Positions 50,594 through 60,342 of a stretch of 64,000 bases of DNA are shown here, piece by piece. Every line of letters starts with the position of its first letter. Position 1 is the stretch's first letter. The position numbers were made by a program, and so were the translations under genes. The stretch comes from Enterobacteriaceae endosymbiont of Donacia sparganii (GTDB lineage Bacteria; Pseudomonadota; Gammaproteobacteria; Enterobacterales; Enterobacteriaceae): contig NZ_CP046196.1 of assembly GCF_012569045.1 (NCBI RefSeq), positions 191,290-255,289 on the forward strand. The letters run 5' to 3'. A model generated the notes under the pieces. The model did not search any database, was not told the DNA's origin, and saw only the letters and a program-made list of their open reading frames with translations.

Positions 50594-51034
50594 TTATTTT
50601 AAAATTTTCATACACATAATTTTTGCTTTACAAATAATTTTATTATTAATTTTTGCTATACTTTGGAAACAAAATAAAAGTTTTTTTTGTTTTTCTAAAA
50701 TACTTTCTATTATTATTTGATCACCGGGGAAAGCTGGTTTTTTAAACTTAGCTTGATCAATACCAGTAACATAATAAATTATTTTTTTTTCTAATTTTTT
50801 TTTATTTGTACTTTTATACAATAAAATTCCTGTAGTTTGTATCATTGATTCTAATAATAATACTCCTGGATAAATAGGTTTTTGGGGAAAATGTCCTTGA
50901 AAATAAGGTTCATTCATAGAAATATTTTTTATAGCATTTAAAAAGGTAAATTTTTTAAATGCTATAATCCGATCTACTAAAATAAATGGATATCTATGTG
51001 GTAAAATAGACAAAATTTCATTAATATCTAACAT
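50594..51034 (-). CDS. fabZ: 3-Hydroxyacyl-ACP dehydratase FabZ
   Basis: Dehydrates 3-hydroxyacyl-ACP in fatty acid elongation. It has 146 residues against 151 in E. coli, a single hot-dog fold. The catalytic pair is His48 and Glu62 (GHFPQKPIYPGVLLLESM). The start MLDINEILSILPHRYPF is typical. In E. coli it lies between lpxD and lpxA in the lipid A cluster; those genes, and lpxB, are absent from this site, so FabZ now serves fatty acid synthesis alone. Confidence 0.97.
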   Translation of the reverse strand: MLDINEILSILPHRYPFILVDRIIAFKKFTFLNAIKNISMNEPYFQGHFPQKPIYPGVLLLESMIQTTGILLYKSTNKKKLEKKIIYYVTGIDQAKFKKPAFPGDQIIIESILEKQKKLLFCFQSIAKINNKIICKAKIMCMKILK

Positions 51035-51113
51035 ATAATTCTTACTATTTTAATAATTTTTTTTATAAATATAAATTTATTATATAATTTTTATATTATT
51101 AATATAATTTTAT

Positions 51114-51635
51114 TTATTGTATTAAAAAAACATTATTCTGTTGAGTAGCTAAATCTATTACATCATCTGTAATATCTTTAACATTTTTTATATAAGCTAT
51201 AGATGAAACATCTAAAACAAGATTATAATGGCCTTTTTCTGCAATAATATTAATTAATTTATGAATAAAAACTAATATTTTTTCACGAGCTTTTTCTTGT
51301 CTTTGATTATTTTGTTTTGTATAAAATTTTATTTTTTTTAATAAAATATTTTTTTCATACACAATTTCTTTTTTTATTTTTTCCCTAACTTTTTTTGATA
51401 ATTTTTTATTTTTTAACTTTTTAATTTTAGATAGTAATGATTTTTCCATTTTTTCTATTACTAAAAAATCAGAACGTAATTCTTTTTCTAACTGTTGAGT
51501 CATTGTATTTTTTTGAGGTATTAAATTAAAAATTTTTGCAATATTTATTATTACTATTTTAGTACAACAGTATGCTCTATTGTAGGGTATAGTTAAAACT
51601 AAAATTAGTAATGTAATTTTAAAAAAATTTTTCAT
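51114..51635 (-). CDS. skp: Periplasmic chaperone Skp
   Basis: Trimeric jellyfish-shaped chaperone that holds unfolded outer-membrane proteins on the way to BamA. I start at the ATG at 51635 (173 residues; E. coli 161); a TTG two codons upstream at 51641 has a better placed AGAG and is possible. A signal peptide (MKNFFKITLLILVLTIPY) ends near AYC. The long lysine/glutamate coiled-coil tentacles (about 45-115) and the C-terminal KDITDDVIDL match the family. It follows bamA as in E. coli; lpxD, which should come next, is absent. Confidence 0.92.
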   Translation of the reverse strand: MKNFFKITLLILVLTIPYNRAYCCTKIVIINIAKIFNLIPQKNTMTQQLEKELRSDFLVIEKMEKSLLSKIKKLKNKKLSKKVREKIKKEIVYEKNILLKKIKFYTKQNNQRQEKAREKILVFIHKLINIIAEKGHYNLVLDVSSIAYIKNVKDITDDVIDLATQQNNVFLIQ

Positions 51636-51675
51636 ATTCAAATATACTCTTATTTATTTTACATTAAAATAGAAA

Positions 51676-54165
51676 CTACCAATTTTTTGAAAAATTAAAC
51701 TGAAAAAATTGAATTTTATCAGTTTTATATGATTTAATTGGATATGCAAAAGATATAATAATATCTCCAAAAGGAGTGTGAAATTGAAAAGAAAAACCTA
51801 TTGAAGATCTTATTTGTAAAAAAATATTAAAATTTGGTATTTTATATAATTTAGATAAATAATTATTTTTCCATGAAGTATCTATTAAATTACCGATATC
51901 CCAAAAAATAGAAGATCTAATCTGTTCTATATATTTATTTTTTAAAAATGGAAGAGGAATAATTAATTCATTATTTAAATTAAATAATAAATTACCTCCA
52001 ATTGAATTATTAGATAAACAAACAGTTTTACCATTACTACAATGATATCCTTTTGAAGAATAATATACTCCTTTAGGACCAATACTATTATTTTGGAAAC
52101 CTCTAACTGTATTAGGACCTCCTAAATAAAAATTTTTATAAAAGGGAAATTTACCACCTAAAAAACCATTTCCATAACCTAAATTACTTTTAAATAAAAA
52201 TATTAAAGGATTATCTTGTAAATAATTTTCTGATATTGGTAAATATAAAGGTATATATCTTAAATAATGAAAATTAATTTTATAATTACGATTATTACTA
52301 TACCATGGTATGGAAAAATATGTATTTAAAGAACTTAATATACCATTTGATGGTAAATCTATACTATTTAAATTTTTATATACAAAAGTATAATTAATTA
52401 TAAATTCATCTAATAAATAATTTTTATATGATTTACTATAAAATTTATATCCTATACTTCTAAGATAAGACCATAAAGATAATTGTGGTTCAATATTACC
52501 AATTTTATTTTTTACAAATCCAATACTATTAGTTATAAAAAATTTATTATTAATTGGAAATTTTAAAATTCCTAAAAAACCTTTATTTTTATTTATATAA
52601 TTAGAAAAAAAATTATTATTTTGATTTATTGTATTTAAAAAAATTTTTATGCCAACATTTATTTTTTCAAAAAAAACATGATTTTTCATTATGAAAAATT
52701 CTAAATAAGAATGATAAAAATCTTTACTAAAATTAATATCTACATCATAACCAGTTCCTAAAAAATTATTTTGTTTTAAAATAGTATTTAATCCTAATGA
52801 ACCTCCTTCAATTATTCCTAAACCTGAACTTAAAGATCCTTCATTTTTTTCGTCAACTTTAAAAATTACATCTACTGTATGATTAAAATCATTATTTTTG
52901 TGTAAAAATATTTCTACTTTATCAAAGTAACCTAAAGAATATATTTTTTGTCTTGTTTTTTTTATTAATTCAATATTTAATGGTTTTCCTTCTATTTGTA
53001 ATAATTCATTTCTTAAAATATTATCTTTAGTAAAATTATTTCCCAAAAAATCTATTTTTCTAACATAATATTGATGATTAGTTATAATTTTAAAAATTAC
53101 ATTTATTGTATTATTTTGTTCATTTAAAACTGTTTTAATTTTAATTTGAGGATTTAAAAATCCATTTTTTTCTAAAAATTTTTTTATTTTATATTTTAAT
53201 TCTATGATCTTATCATTTTGATAAACTGATCCAGGAATAATATTAATTATATTTTTTATAGATTTAAAATATTTTTTTTTATTAAAATTTATTTTAATTT
53301 TATTATAAAAATATTGTTTATTTTCTTTTATTTTTATTATTAAATAAATATTTTTTTTATCATATGATAAAATTTTTACAATGTTTTTAATTTGAAATTT
53401 TATATATCCATTTTTTATATAAAAATTTTTTAAATCGTTTAATTTTTTAATAATAAAACTAATTTTATATTTATTCTTTTTTGGAAAAATAAATAAAAAA
53501 TTATTATTTATTTTTAATAAATGTAACAAAAAATTAGTTTTATAAGTATTATTACCTATAATATTTATTTCATTAATTTTTGTAATACCATCTTCTTTTA
53601 AGGTTATTAAAATATCTACTTCATTATTTATATTTGTTTTAATTTTTATTTTAATAAATGACGATAACATATAATATTTTAAAAAAAATAATTCTATATT
53701 TCTTTTAAAAAAAAATAATGAAGAATTATTTAATATATTACCTTTTTCAATTTCTTCTTTTTTTAATAAAAAATTGATTAAATTATCACTAATTAATTTA
53801 TTACCTTTAATTATAATATTTTTAATAATTGGTTTTTCTATAATTTTAATAAAAATATAATTTTTATTTCGAAAAATATTAAGATTACTAATCATATTAG
53901 TACTAAATAATATACGCATAATATTAGATATTTCTTTTAAAGAAATACATTTTTTGGTATTTATATATGAAGGTAAGTTAAGATCTTCTAATTTAATCCT
54001 ATTCAGACCAAAAAATATTATATTATTAATACAATATTTTTTTTTTTTCATAACAGCTGGATAACAAATAATATTTGTATTAAAAATTAATAAAAAAATA
54101 AATATATATTTATAATACTTAATATTTTGTAGTAAATATATTTTTTTAAAACTGTTTAAAATCAT
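51676..54165 (-). CDS. bamA: Outer-membrane protein assembly factor BamA
   Basis: Central beta-barrel of the BAM complex that folds proteins into the outer membrane. It has 829 residues against 810 in E. coli. A hydrophobic signal region (about residues 19-37) is followed by five POTRA repeats (to about 440) and a 16-strand barrel. The lid-loop motif VRGF is intact (GGPNTVRGFQNNSIGPKG), with the two L6 cysteines after it, and the barrel ends in aromatic FSKNW. The 5' end overlaps rseP by 20 bases. It ends in TAG. POTRA domains are unusually rich in Lys/Asn/Ile. Confidence 0.96.
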   Translation of the reverse strand: MILNSFKKIYLLQNIKYYKYIFIFLLIFNTNIICYPAVMKKKKYCINNIIFFGLNRIKLEDLNLPSYINTKKCISLKEISNIMRILFSTNMISNLNIFRNKNYIFIKIIEKPIIKNIIIKGNKLISDNLINFLLKKEEIEKGNILNNSSLFFFKRNIELFFLKYYMLSSFIKIKIKTNINNEVDILITLKEDGITKINEINIIGNNTYKTNFLLHLLKINNNFLFIFPKKNKYKISFIIKKLNDLKNFYIKNGYIKFQIKNIVKILSYDKKNIYLIIKIKENKQYFYNKIKINFNKKKYFKSIKNIINIIPGSVYQNDKIIELKYKIKKFLEKNGFLNPQIKIKTVLNEQNNTINVIFKIITNHQYYVRKIDFLGNNFTKDNILRNELLQIEGKPLNIELIKKTRQKIYSLGYFDKVEIFLHKNNDFNHTVDVIFKVDEKNEGSLSSGLGIIEGGSLGLNTILKQNNFLGTGYDVDINFSKDFYHSYLEFFIMKNHVFFEKINVGIKIFLNTINQNNNFFSNYINKNKGFLGILKFPINNKFFITNSIGFVKNKIGNIEPQLSLWSYLRSIGYKFYSKSYKNYLLDEFIINYTFVYKNLNSIDLPSNGILSSLNTYFSIPWYSNNRNYKINFHYLRYIPLYLPISENYLQDNPLIFLFKSNLGYGNGFLGGKFPFYKNFYLGGPNTVRGFQNNSIGPKGVYYSSKGYHCSNGKTVCLSNNSIGGNLLFNLNNELIIPLPFLKNKYIEQIRSSIFWDIGNLIDTSWKNNYLSKLYKIPNFNIFLQIRSSIGFSFQFHTPFGDIIISFAYPIKSYKTDKIQFFQFNFSKNW

Positions 54166-55507
54166 TTATAAATGTAATCCCCATAATTATAAGTAAAATA
54201 AATATACTAATAGTATATATGAATTGTTTAATTTTATGTGGTAATTTTTTCCCAATAATTTTTTCAAATATTAAAAATAATAATTGACCACCATCTAATA
54301 TTGGTATAGGAATTAAATTAATTATACTTAAATTAATATTAATTAATGCTAAAAACATAAAATAATAAATTAAATTATTACGTATTAACATACTAGCAAC
54401 ATGTCCTATTGAAATAGGACCATTTAATTTATAAATATTCTTTTTATTATATAATAAATAAAAAAATGAATTTAAAATTAATTTAATTGATTTAAAAGTT
54501 TCGTTAAAAGATTTTTTTAATGCTTTAAAAAGATTAAATTTATATATAATATTTGATATATTTTTAGTATGAATTATCTGAGGTAAAATACCTAAAAAAC
54601 CAATATTTTTAAATTTTCTAGCAGAAATTAAAATAGAAAAATTTATATTTTTTTCTTTTCTTTTTATATTTAAATGAATAATTTTATTAGGATTATTATA
54701 AATTAATTTTTGAAAATTATACCAATTAATAAAATTTTTACCTTCTACACCTATTATTTTATCATTAATATGTAATTTTAATTTTTCTGCAGGAGATTCT
54801 GGTATTATATAATTAATAATAGGATTAATTTTTAATCCTTTAGGTAAAATACCTAACATTAATATTAAGTTTTTTTCTTTTGAAAATGTTATAAATTTTT
54901 TATCAATATTTATTTTTTTATTTTTAATTACATTAGAATTAATTTTATTAAATTCTAAGTTTATTTGATGATTAAGATTAATTTCTTTAATTAATTCCAT
55001 ATTTAAAATATTCCAATTATTAACATTAATACCATTAATTTTTTTAATTTCTAAATTAGGTTTTAATTTAATCATATTAGAAATTGAAATATAATTAATT
55101 TCATGAATAATATTTTTTTTAATAGGTAAACCTATTAAAAAAATCATCCAATAAATCAATATTGCGAAAATAATATTTGCAATTGGTCCTCCAAGAATAA
55201 TTAATATTTGTTTAAAAAAATTTAATTTATGAAAAAATAATAACTTAAATTTTTTTATATATTTAACATTATTATCTTGAATAAGATCAGGCATTTTTAC
55301 ATATCCCCCTAAAGGGATTAATCTTAATATATAATTAGTTCCATATTTATCACGATATTGAAAAATTTTTTTACCAAAACCTAATGAAAAACATTCTACA
55401 TAAGTATTAAAAATACGTGCTATATAAAAATGTCCATATTCATGTACTATAATTAAACTACTTATAGTTATAATAAATATTATTATATTATATAAAATAT
55501 TAAACAA
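54146..55507 (-). CDS. rseP: Site-2 intramembrane zinc protease RseP
   Basis: Inner-membrane metalloprotease that cuts RseA in the sigma-E pathway and clears leftover signal peptides. It has 453 residues against 450 in E. coli. Zinc ligands are His22 and His26 (VHEYGHFYIA) in the first helix plus the Asp of PIPILDGGQLL in the third; two PDZ domains lie between. The conserved GGYVKMPDL loop is present. cdsA, upstream in E. coli, is missing, leaving a 149-base gap. Neither RseA nor sigma-E is visible here, so signal-peptide clearance is the more likely retained role. Confidence 0.96.
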   Translation of the reverse strand: MFNILYNIIIFIITISSLIIVHEYGHFYIARIFNTYVECFSLGFGKKIFQYRDKYGTNYILRLIPLGGYVKMPDLIQDNNVKYIKKFKLLFFHKLNFFKQILIILGGPIANIIFAILIYWMIFLIGLPIKKNIIHEINYISISNMIKLKPNLEIKKINGINVNNWNILNMELIKEINLNHQINLEFNKINSNVIKNKKINIDKKFITFSKEKNLILMLGILPKGLKINPIINYIIPESPAEKLKLHINDKIIGVEGKNFINWYNFQKLIYNNPNKIIHLNIKRKEKNINFSILISARKFKNIGFLGILPQIIHTKNISNIIYKFNLFKALKKSFNETFKSIKLILNSFFYLLYNKKNIYKLNGPISIGHVASMLIRNNLIYYFMFLALININLSIINLIPIPILDGGQLLFLIFEKIIGKKLPHKIKQFIYTISIFILLIIMGITFINDFKQF

Positions 55508-55656
55508 AATTTAAACTCCTGAAATTAATATTAATTAATATTAGTAATAATAAATTAAGTTCTTCTAATAGAATAAGAAATAATTATTTTTAAATTACTA
55601 AAATAAAAATTTTTTATAAAAAATTTAAAGTTAATTATTAATAAAAAATAATTTAT

Positions 55657-56394
55657 TTAGTCTCCACCAAAACGACGATTTCTTTTTGTAAAAGAATTTA
55701 GTGCCCGTTGAAAATCTTTTTTATCAAAATCAGGCCATAATTTTTTAGTAAAATATAATTCTGAATATGCAATTTGCCAAATTAAAAAATTACTTATACG
55801 ATATTCTCCTCCTGTTCTGATTACTAAATCTATAGGAAAAATATTATTTAAGCAAATATAATTATTTATAATATGTTCATTTATATTATTAGGATTTAAT
55901 AATCCTTTAGAAACTTTTAAAGCAATTTTTTTCATACTATTTGTAATATCCCAACGACCACCATAATTTGCTGCTATATTTAATAATAATTTATTATTAT
56001 TTTTAGTTAAAGATTCGGCTTGAATAATAGCATCTTGTAAAGATGAATTAAATTTATTTCTATTACCAATAACTTTCAAACGTATATTTTTTTTTTTCAA
56101 ATTAATTGTTTCAACATCTAAAACTTCTTTAAATAAATCCATTAAAAATTTAACTTCATTGCTAGATCTTTTCCAATTTTCACTACTAAAAGCATATAAA
56201 GTTAATGCTTTTATTTCATATTTTAATGATAAACCTATTATTTTTTTTACAGTCTTAATACCTTCTCTATGTCCTAAAAATTTTAATTTTTTATTTTTTT
56301 TAGCCCATCTTCTATTACCATCCATAATAATAGCAATATGTTTAGGATAAAAAATAATATTCTGTTTTTTTTTAATTAATTTATTTTTTTCCAT
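55657..56394 (-). CDS. uppS: Undecaprenyl diphosphate synthase
   Basis: Cis-prenyltransferase that makes the C55 lipid carrier for peptidoglycan. It has 245 residues against 253 in E. coli. Catalytic Asp25 lies in AIIMDGNRRWAKK; GHREGIKTV, LYAFSSENWKRS and the C-terminal RTGGEYRISNFLIWQIAYSE are conserved. It sits between frr and rseP. dxr, between frr and uppS in E. coli, is absent here (85-base gap). Its retention fits with dapE and dapF in a cell that still builds peptidoglycan. Confidence 0.97.
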   Translation of the reverse strand: MEKNKLIKKKQNIIFYPKHIAIIMDGNRRWAKKNKKLKFLGHREGIKTVKKIIGLSLKYEIKALTLYAFSSENWKRSSNEVKFLMDLFKEVLDVETINLKKKNIRLKVIGNRNKFNSSLQDAIIQAESLTKNNNKLLLNIAANYGGRWDITNSMKKIALKVSKGLLNPNNINEHIINNYICLNNIFPIDLVIRTGGEYRISNFLIWQIAYSELYFTKKLWPDFDKKDFQRALNSFTKRNRRFGGD

Positions 56395-56479
56395 ATTTAT
56401 TAAAAATTAAATATTTTATATTTTAACTACAACATAATAATATAAAATTTTAAAAATTTATTTTCTAATTTTAAATTAT

Positions 56480-57034
56480 TTAATTTAATAGTTCTTTTTC
56501 TTTTTTTTTTAAAAATTCTTGTATATAATTAATGTATAATATTGTATTTTTTTGAATACTATCATATAATTTTTGTTCTTTATTTTCATTTATTTGTTTA
56601 TTTTTTAATAAAAATTTAACTTTATTATTTGATTTTCTACGTATATTACGAATATTAATTTTATTTAATTCTGCTTCTATTTTAAGATTTTTAAAAATTT
56701 TTTTTTTTCTAGATTCAGTAATAGGAGAAAAAATCACATGAATATCATAACCAATTCTTTTAGTTGTTACATCTAAATTTGAAAGTACAATACTTTTTTC
56801 TATATTTTTTATAATTGTAGGATCAAATGGAGTTATTTTAAGAGTAGAAGAATTTTGTACAACAATAGCAGATATATGATTAATTAATATTAATTTATTA
56901 TTTAATTTTACAAATATATTATTTAATAAATAAGGAGATAATCTGTTATATGACAAAATATTAATTTTCTTTATAAATAAATCTAAACATTTTTGCATAC
57001 TTTTTTTATTATCATTTATGATATCATCACACAT
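56480..57034 (-). CDS. frr: Ribosome recycling factor, with altered conserved motif
   Basis: Splits post-termination ribosomes with EF-G. It has 184 residues against 185 in E. coli and aligns without gaps at the N-terminus. The near-universal Arg28-Thr-Gly-Arg-Ala-Ser-Pro motif reads Ser28-Tyr-Asn-Arg-Leu-Ser-Pro, and the VPLPPLTEERR region reads VIFSPITESRK. The functionally important arginines in NIRNIRRKSN are kept. It lies 34 bases after pyrH in the rpsB-tsf-pyrH-frr operon. The frame is open, so I call it functional but fast-evolving. Confidence 0.95.
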   Translation of the reverse strand: MCDDIINDNKKSMQKCLDLFIKKINILSYNRLSPYLLNNIFVKLNNKLILINHISAIVVQNSSTLKITPFDPTIIKNIEKSIVLSNLDVTTKRIGYDIHVIFSPITESRKKKIFKNLKIEAELNKINIRNIRRKSNNKVKFLLKNKQINENKEQKLYDSIQKNTILYINYIQEFLKKKEKELLN

Positions 57035-57068
57035 GTAATTATCCTTTATTTAATTTATATTAATTTAT

Positions 57069-57797
57069 TTAACTATTTTTAATTATTGTTCCTTCAATCT
57101 GTCCTGTTACAATTCTATAAAGTGAACCTGGTTTTTGAATATTAAAAACATGTATCGGCATATTATAATCACGTGCTAAAATAAAAGCTGTATTATCCAT
57201 AATTTTAATTTTTTTTTTTATTACATAATCATAATTTATTTTATTAAAAAATTTAGCATCAGAATAATTTATAGGATCTTTTGAATATACTCCATTAACT
57301 TTTGTTGCTTTTAATACAGCATTTGCTTCTAATTCAATTCCTCTTAAACATGCTGTAGTATCTGTAGTAAATAAAGGATTACCTATACCTCCTGTTAAGA
57401 TAATTATTTTTTTTTTAATTAAATCAATTGCTTCAAAAGTATTATATCCATTACAAATCCCTTGAATAGAAAAAGATGACATTAAACATACATTAATTAA
57501 TTTTTTTTTAATTGAATGATATAGTAATAAACCATTAATTATAGTAGATAACATCCCAATTTGATCTCCTAAAACTCTTTTTAAATTATTATTTCCATTA
57601 CAATATTTTCCTCTAAATAAATTTCCTCCCCCTATTACAATACCTATTTCAATTCCTAATGGTAAAATACTTTTTATTTCTTGTATAATATAATCTAATA
57701 ATTTATTATCTATACCAGATAGATTTTTACCTTGTAAAAATTCACCACTTATTTTTAATATGATACGATCATAAATTATTTTTTTTTTAATATTCAT
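57069..57797 (-). CDS. pyrH: UMP kinase
   Basis: Phosphorylates UMP to UDP; hexameric, amino-acid-kinase fold. It has 242 residues against 241 in E. coli. The opening ILKISGEFLQG, IGIVIGGGNLFRG (phosphate-binding), LTGGIGNPLFTTDTTACLRGIELEA (about 129-153) and the C-terminal NIQKPGSLYRIV segment are conserved. It lies between tsf and frr as in E. coli. It lets the cell use pyrimidines made from CarAB-derived carbamoyl phosphate. Confidence 0.98.
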   Translation of the reverse strand: MNIKKKIIYDRIILKISGEFLQGKNLSGIDNKLLDYIIQEIKSILPLGIEIGIVIGGGNLFRGKYCNGNNNLKRVLGDQIGMLSTIINGLLLYHSIKKKLINVCLMSSFSIQGICNGYNTFEAIDLIKKKIIILTGGIGNPLFTTDTTACLRGIELEANAVLKATKVNGVYSKDPINYSDAKFFNKINYDYVIKKKIKIMDNTAFILARDYNMPIHVFNIQKPGSLYRIVTGQIEGTIIKNS

Positions 57798-57857
57798 AGG
57801 ATATTTATTATATATTTTTTAATAAAAAAGGTTTATTGAATTATATTAATAAAATAA

Positions 57858-58664
57858 TTAATTTTTAATTATATTTGTACCTAATTCAAAACATATGAAT
57901 TTTAAAATTTTCATTTTATTTTCATTTAAAAAATGAAAAACTGTTTTATTATTATCTAATAAAAATTTTTGATTATATAAAGTAATATTATTTATAAATT
58001 TTTTTATACGTCCTTCTACTATTTTTTGCATAATTATTTTAGATTTATTATTTTTTAATGCAATATTTTTTTGTAATTGATATTCATGATTTATAATATT
58101 TATTGGAATATTTTTTTTTTGTATATAATCTGGTTTTAACATTGCTATATGCATAGAAATTTGTTTCATTAATAATAAATTATCTAAATTAGATCTAATA
58201 ATTACTCCAATACGATTACTATGATGCATATATTTCCCTATAAATTCTCCTTTAATACAACCTAAACGATTAATAAATATATTTTCTTTTAAAATCCCAA
58301 TTAATTTTACTCTCTTTTTATCAAAAATTTCTCTTATTATAGATAAATTTGTTTGGTTATTTTCAAAAATATATTTTAAAATATTATTTCCAAACTTTAT
58401 AAGTTCTATTGATTTTGCAACAAAATCTGTTTGACAATTTATTTCTAATAATATTCCAAAATTTTTTGTAACATAATCTAAAATTAATCCTTCTTTTGTT
58501 TTATTTTTAGATTTTTTAATAGATTCTATTTTAGAATATTTTCTTATATAATCTAAAGATTGTGTAATATTTCCTTTTGTTGCAATTAATGCTTTTTTAC
58601 ATTCTATAATACTAATACCTGTTATATTTCTTAATTTTTTTATTTTATTAATATCGATTTTCAA
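57858..58664 (-). CDS. tsf: Elongation factor Ts
   Basis: Nucleotide exchange factor for EF-Tu. It has 268 residues against 283 in E. coli. The N-terminal UBA-like domain has LRNITGISIIECKKAL, and the core has the EF-Tu contact motif CQTDFVAKS (about residues 78-86). The coiled-coil region and the C-terminal module are present but shortened and diverged. It follows rpsB by nine bases, the standard rpsB-tsf pair. Confidence 0.97.
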   Translation of the reverse strand: MKIDINKIKKLRNITGISIIECKKALIATKGNITQSLDYIRKYSKIESIKKSKNKTKEGLILDYVTKNFGILLEINCQTDFVAKSIELIKFGNNILKYIFENNQTNLSIIREIFDKKRVKLIGILKENIFINRLGCIKGEFIGKYMHHSNRIGVIIRSNLDNLLLMKQISMHIAMLKPDYIQKKNIPINIINHEYQLQKNIALKNNKSKIIMQKIVEGRIKKFINNITLYNQKFLLDNNKTVFHFLNENKMKILKFICFELGTNIIKN

Positions 58665-58673
58665 TATTATCTC

Positions 58674-59378
58674 CTAATTTTTAAGATTTTTACTATTTAA
58701 ATTTAAATTATTACCTAAAATAAATTTAGTTACATAATATAAATATAATTTGATAGCACGTATAGCATCATCATTAGCCGGTATAATAAAATTAATTCCT
58801 TCAGGATTTGAATTAGTATCTACAATAGCAAAAATAGGGATATTTAATTTTTTAGCTTCTTGAATTGCAATTTTTTCATGATATGCATCAATAACAAAGA
58901 TTGCATCAGGTAATCCCCCCATATTTTTTATCCCACCTAAACTTCTTTCTAATTTTAACAATTCTCTATTACGTGTTAAAGCTTCTTTTTTTATTAATTG
59001 TTTAAATATTCCATTTTTACTTTGTAATTCTAGTTCTTTTAATCTTTTAATAGATTGTTTAACAGTTTTCCAGTTAGTTAACATCCCTCCTAGCCAACGA
59101 TGATTAACGAAAAATTGTTTACAGTTAATTGCAGTTTCTTTAATTAAATTAGATGCAGCTTTTTTTGTACCAATAAATAAAATTTTACCTTTACGAGAAC
59201 TTATTTTTTTTAATTCGGTTAAAGCAATATTAAACATTGGAATAGTTTTATCTAGATTAATAATATGTATTTTATTTTTATAACTAAAAATAAATTTTTT
59301 CATTTTAGGATTCCAAAAACGAGTTTGATGACCAAAATGAGCACCTACTTCAAACATTTTATTAATAGATATAAACAT
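58674..59378 (-). CDS. rpsB: 30S ribosomal protein S2
   Basis: Ribosomal protein S2. It has 234 residues against 241 in E. coli; the acidic C-terminal tail is lost. [47 protein letters not shown] and [14 protein letters not shown] are conserved. AAGGA lies about eight bases before the ATG. It is the first gene of a minus-strand run reaching tilS and ends in TAG. It is divergent from map, as in E. coli. I cannot make out the S2 autoregulatory leader. Confidence 0.98.
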   Translation of the reverse strand: MFISINKMFEVGAHFGHQTRFWNPKMKKFIFSYKNKIHIINLDKTIPMFNIALTELKKISSRKGKILFIGTKKAASNLIKETAINCKQFFVNHRWLGGMLTNWKTVKQSIKRLKELELQSKNGIFKQLIKKEALTRNRELLKLERSLGGIKNMGGLPDAIFVIDAYHEKIAIQEAKKLNIPIFAIVDTNSNPEGINFIIPANDDAIRAIKLYLYYVTKFILGNNLNLNSKNLKN

Positions 59379-59552
59379 AATTATTTATCCTTATTTTCTA
59401 TATATTTAAAATAATATTATATAATTAATATTTATACAAAAAATAATTTAATTAATTTATATAATTATTTGAAATATTATTTAATTTTAATTTAATTATT
59501 TATAATATAACATTTATTATTGTATAATTAAGTATTTTATAAAAAGAAAATA

Positions 59553-60341
59553 ATGAAAATATTTATTAAAAATTCTGAAGAAATAAAAAAAATTTATAAA
59601 TCTTGTCAATTAGCAGCAGAAGTATTAGAAATGATAGAAGCCTATATATTACCTGGAATTAGTACGGAAGAAATAAATAATATATGCCACAATTATATTA
59701 CTAAAATTCAAAAAGCTAAACCAGCTACTTTAGGATATAAAGGTTTTCCAAAGTCAATATGTATTTCTAAAAATAATGTTGTATGTCATGGAATTTCTAA
59801 TAAAAATGACATATTAAAAAATGGTGATATTGTTAATATAGATGTAACAATTTTATATAATAATTATTATGGTGATACATCAAAAATGTTTTTTGTCGGG
59901 AATAATATTTCAATAGAATCTAAATTATTATGTTTAACTGCTCAAAAAAGTTTATATAAGGCTATTAATATTTTAAAACCTGGTATTAGATTATATAAAA
60001 TTGGGCAAGTAATTCAAAATTATGTAGAATCGAAAAAATTTTCTGTTGTAAGAAATTATTGTGGTCATGGTATAGGTAAAAATTTTCATGAAAATCCTCA
60101 AATTTTACATTATAAATCAAATGATTATGGTTTTTTATTAAAACCAGGAATGATTTTTACTATTGAACCTATGATAAATGTTGGACATTATGATGTATAC
60201 ATAACAAATGATAATTGGACAGTAAAAACTAAAGATAAAACTAATTCTGCTCAATATGAGCATACTGTACTTATTACTAATTCTGGTAGTAAAATTTTAA
60301 CTATAAGACAAGAAGAAAAAAAAAAATTTATGAAAATATAA
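59553..60341 (+). CDS. map: Methionine aminopeptidase
   Basis: Removes the initiator methionine from nascent proteins. It has 262 residues against 264 in E. coli. All five metal ligands are in place: two Asp in NIDVTILYNNYYGDTS, His in CGHGIGKNFHENP, Glu in FTIEPMIN and Glu in QYEHTVLIT. Divergent from rpsB across 174 A/T-rich bases, as in E. coli. It converges on rpoD, with a shared hairpin between them. Confidence 0.98.
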   Translation: MKIFIKNSEEIKKIYKSCQLAAEVLEMIEAYILPGISTEEINNICHNYITKIQKAKPATLGYKGFPKSICISKNNVVCHGISNKNDILKNGDIVNIDVTILYNNYYGDTSKMFFVGNNISIESKLLCLTAQKSLYKAINILKPGIRLYKIGQVIQNYVESKKFSVVRNYCGHGIGKNFHENPQILHYKSNDYGFLLKPGMIFTIEPMINVGHYDVYITNDNWTVKTKDKTNSAQYEHTVLITNSGSKILTIRQEEKKKFMKI

Positions 60342-60342
60342 A

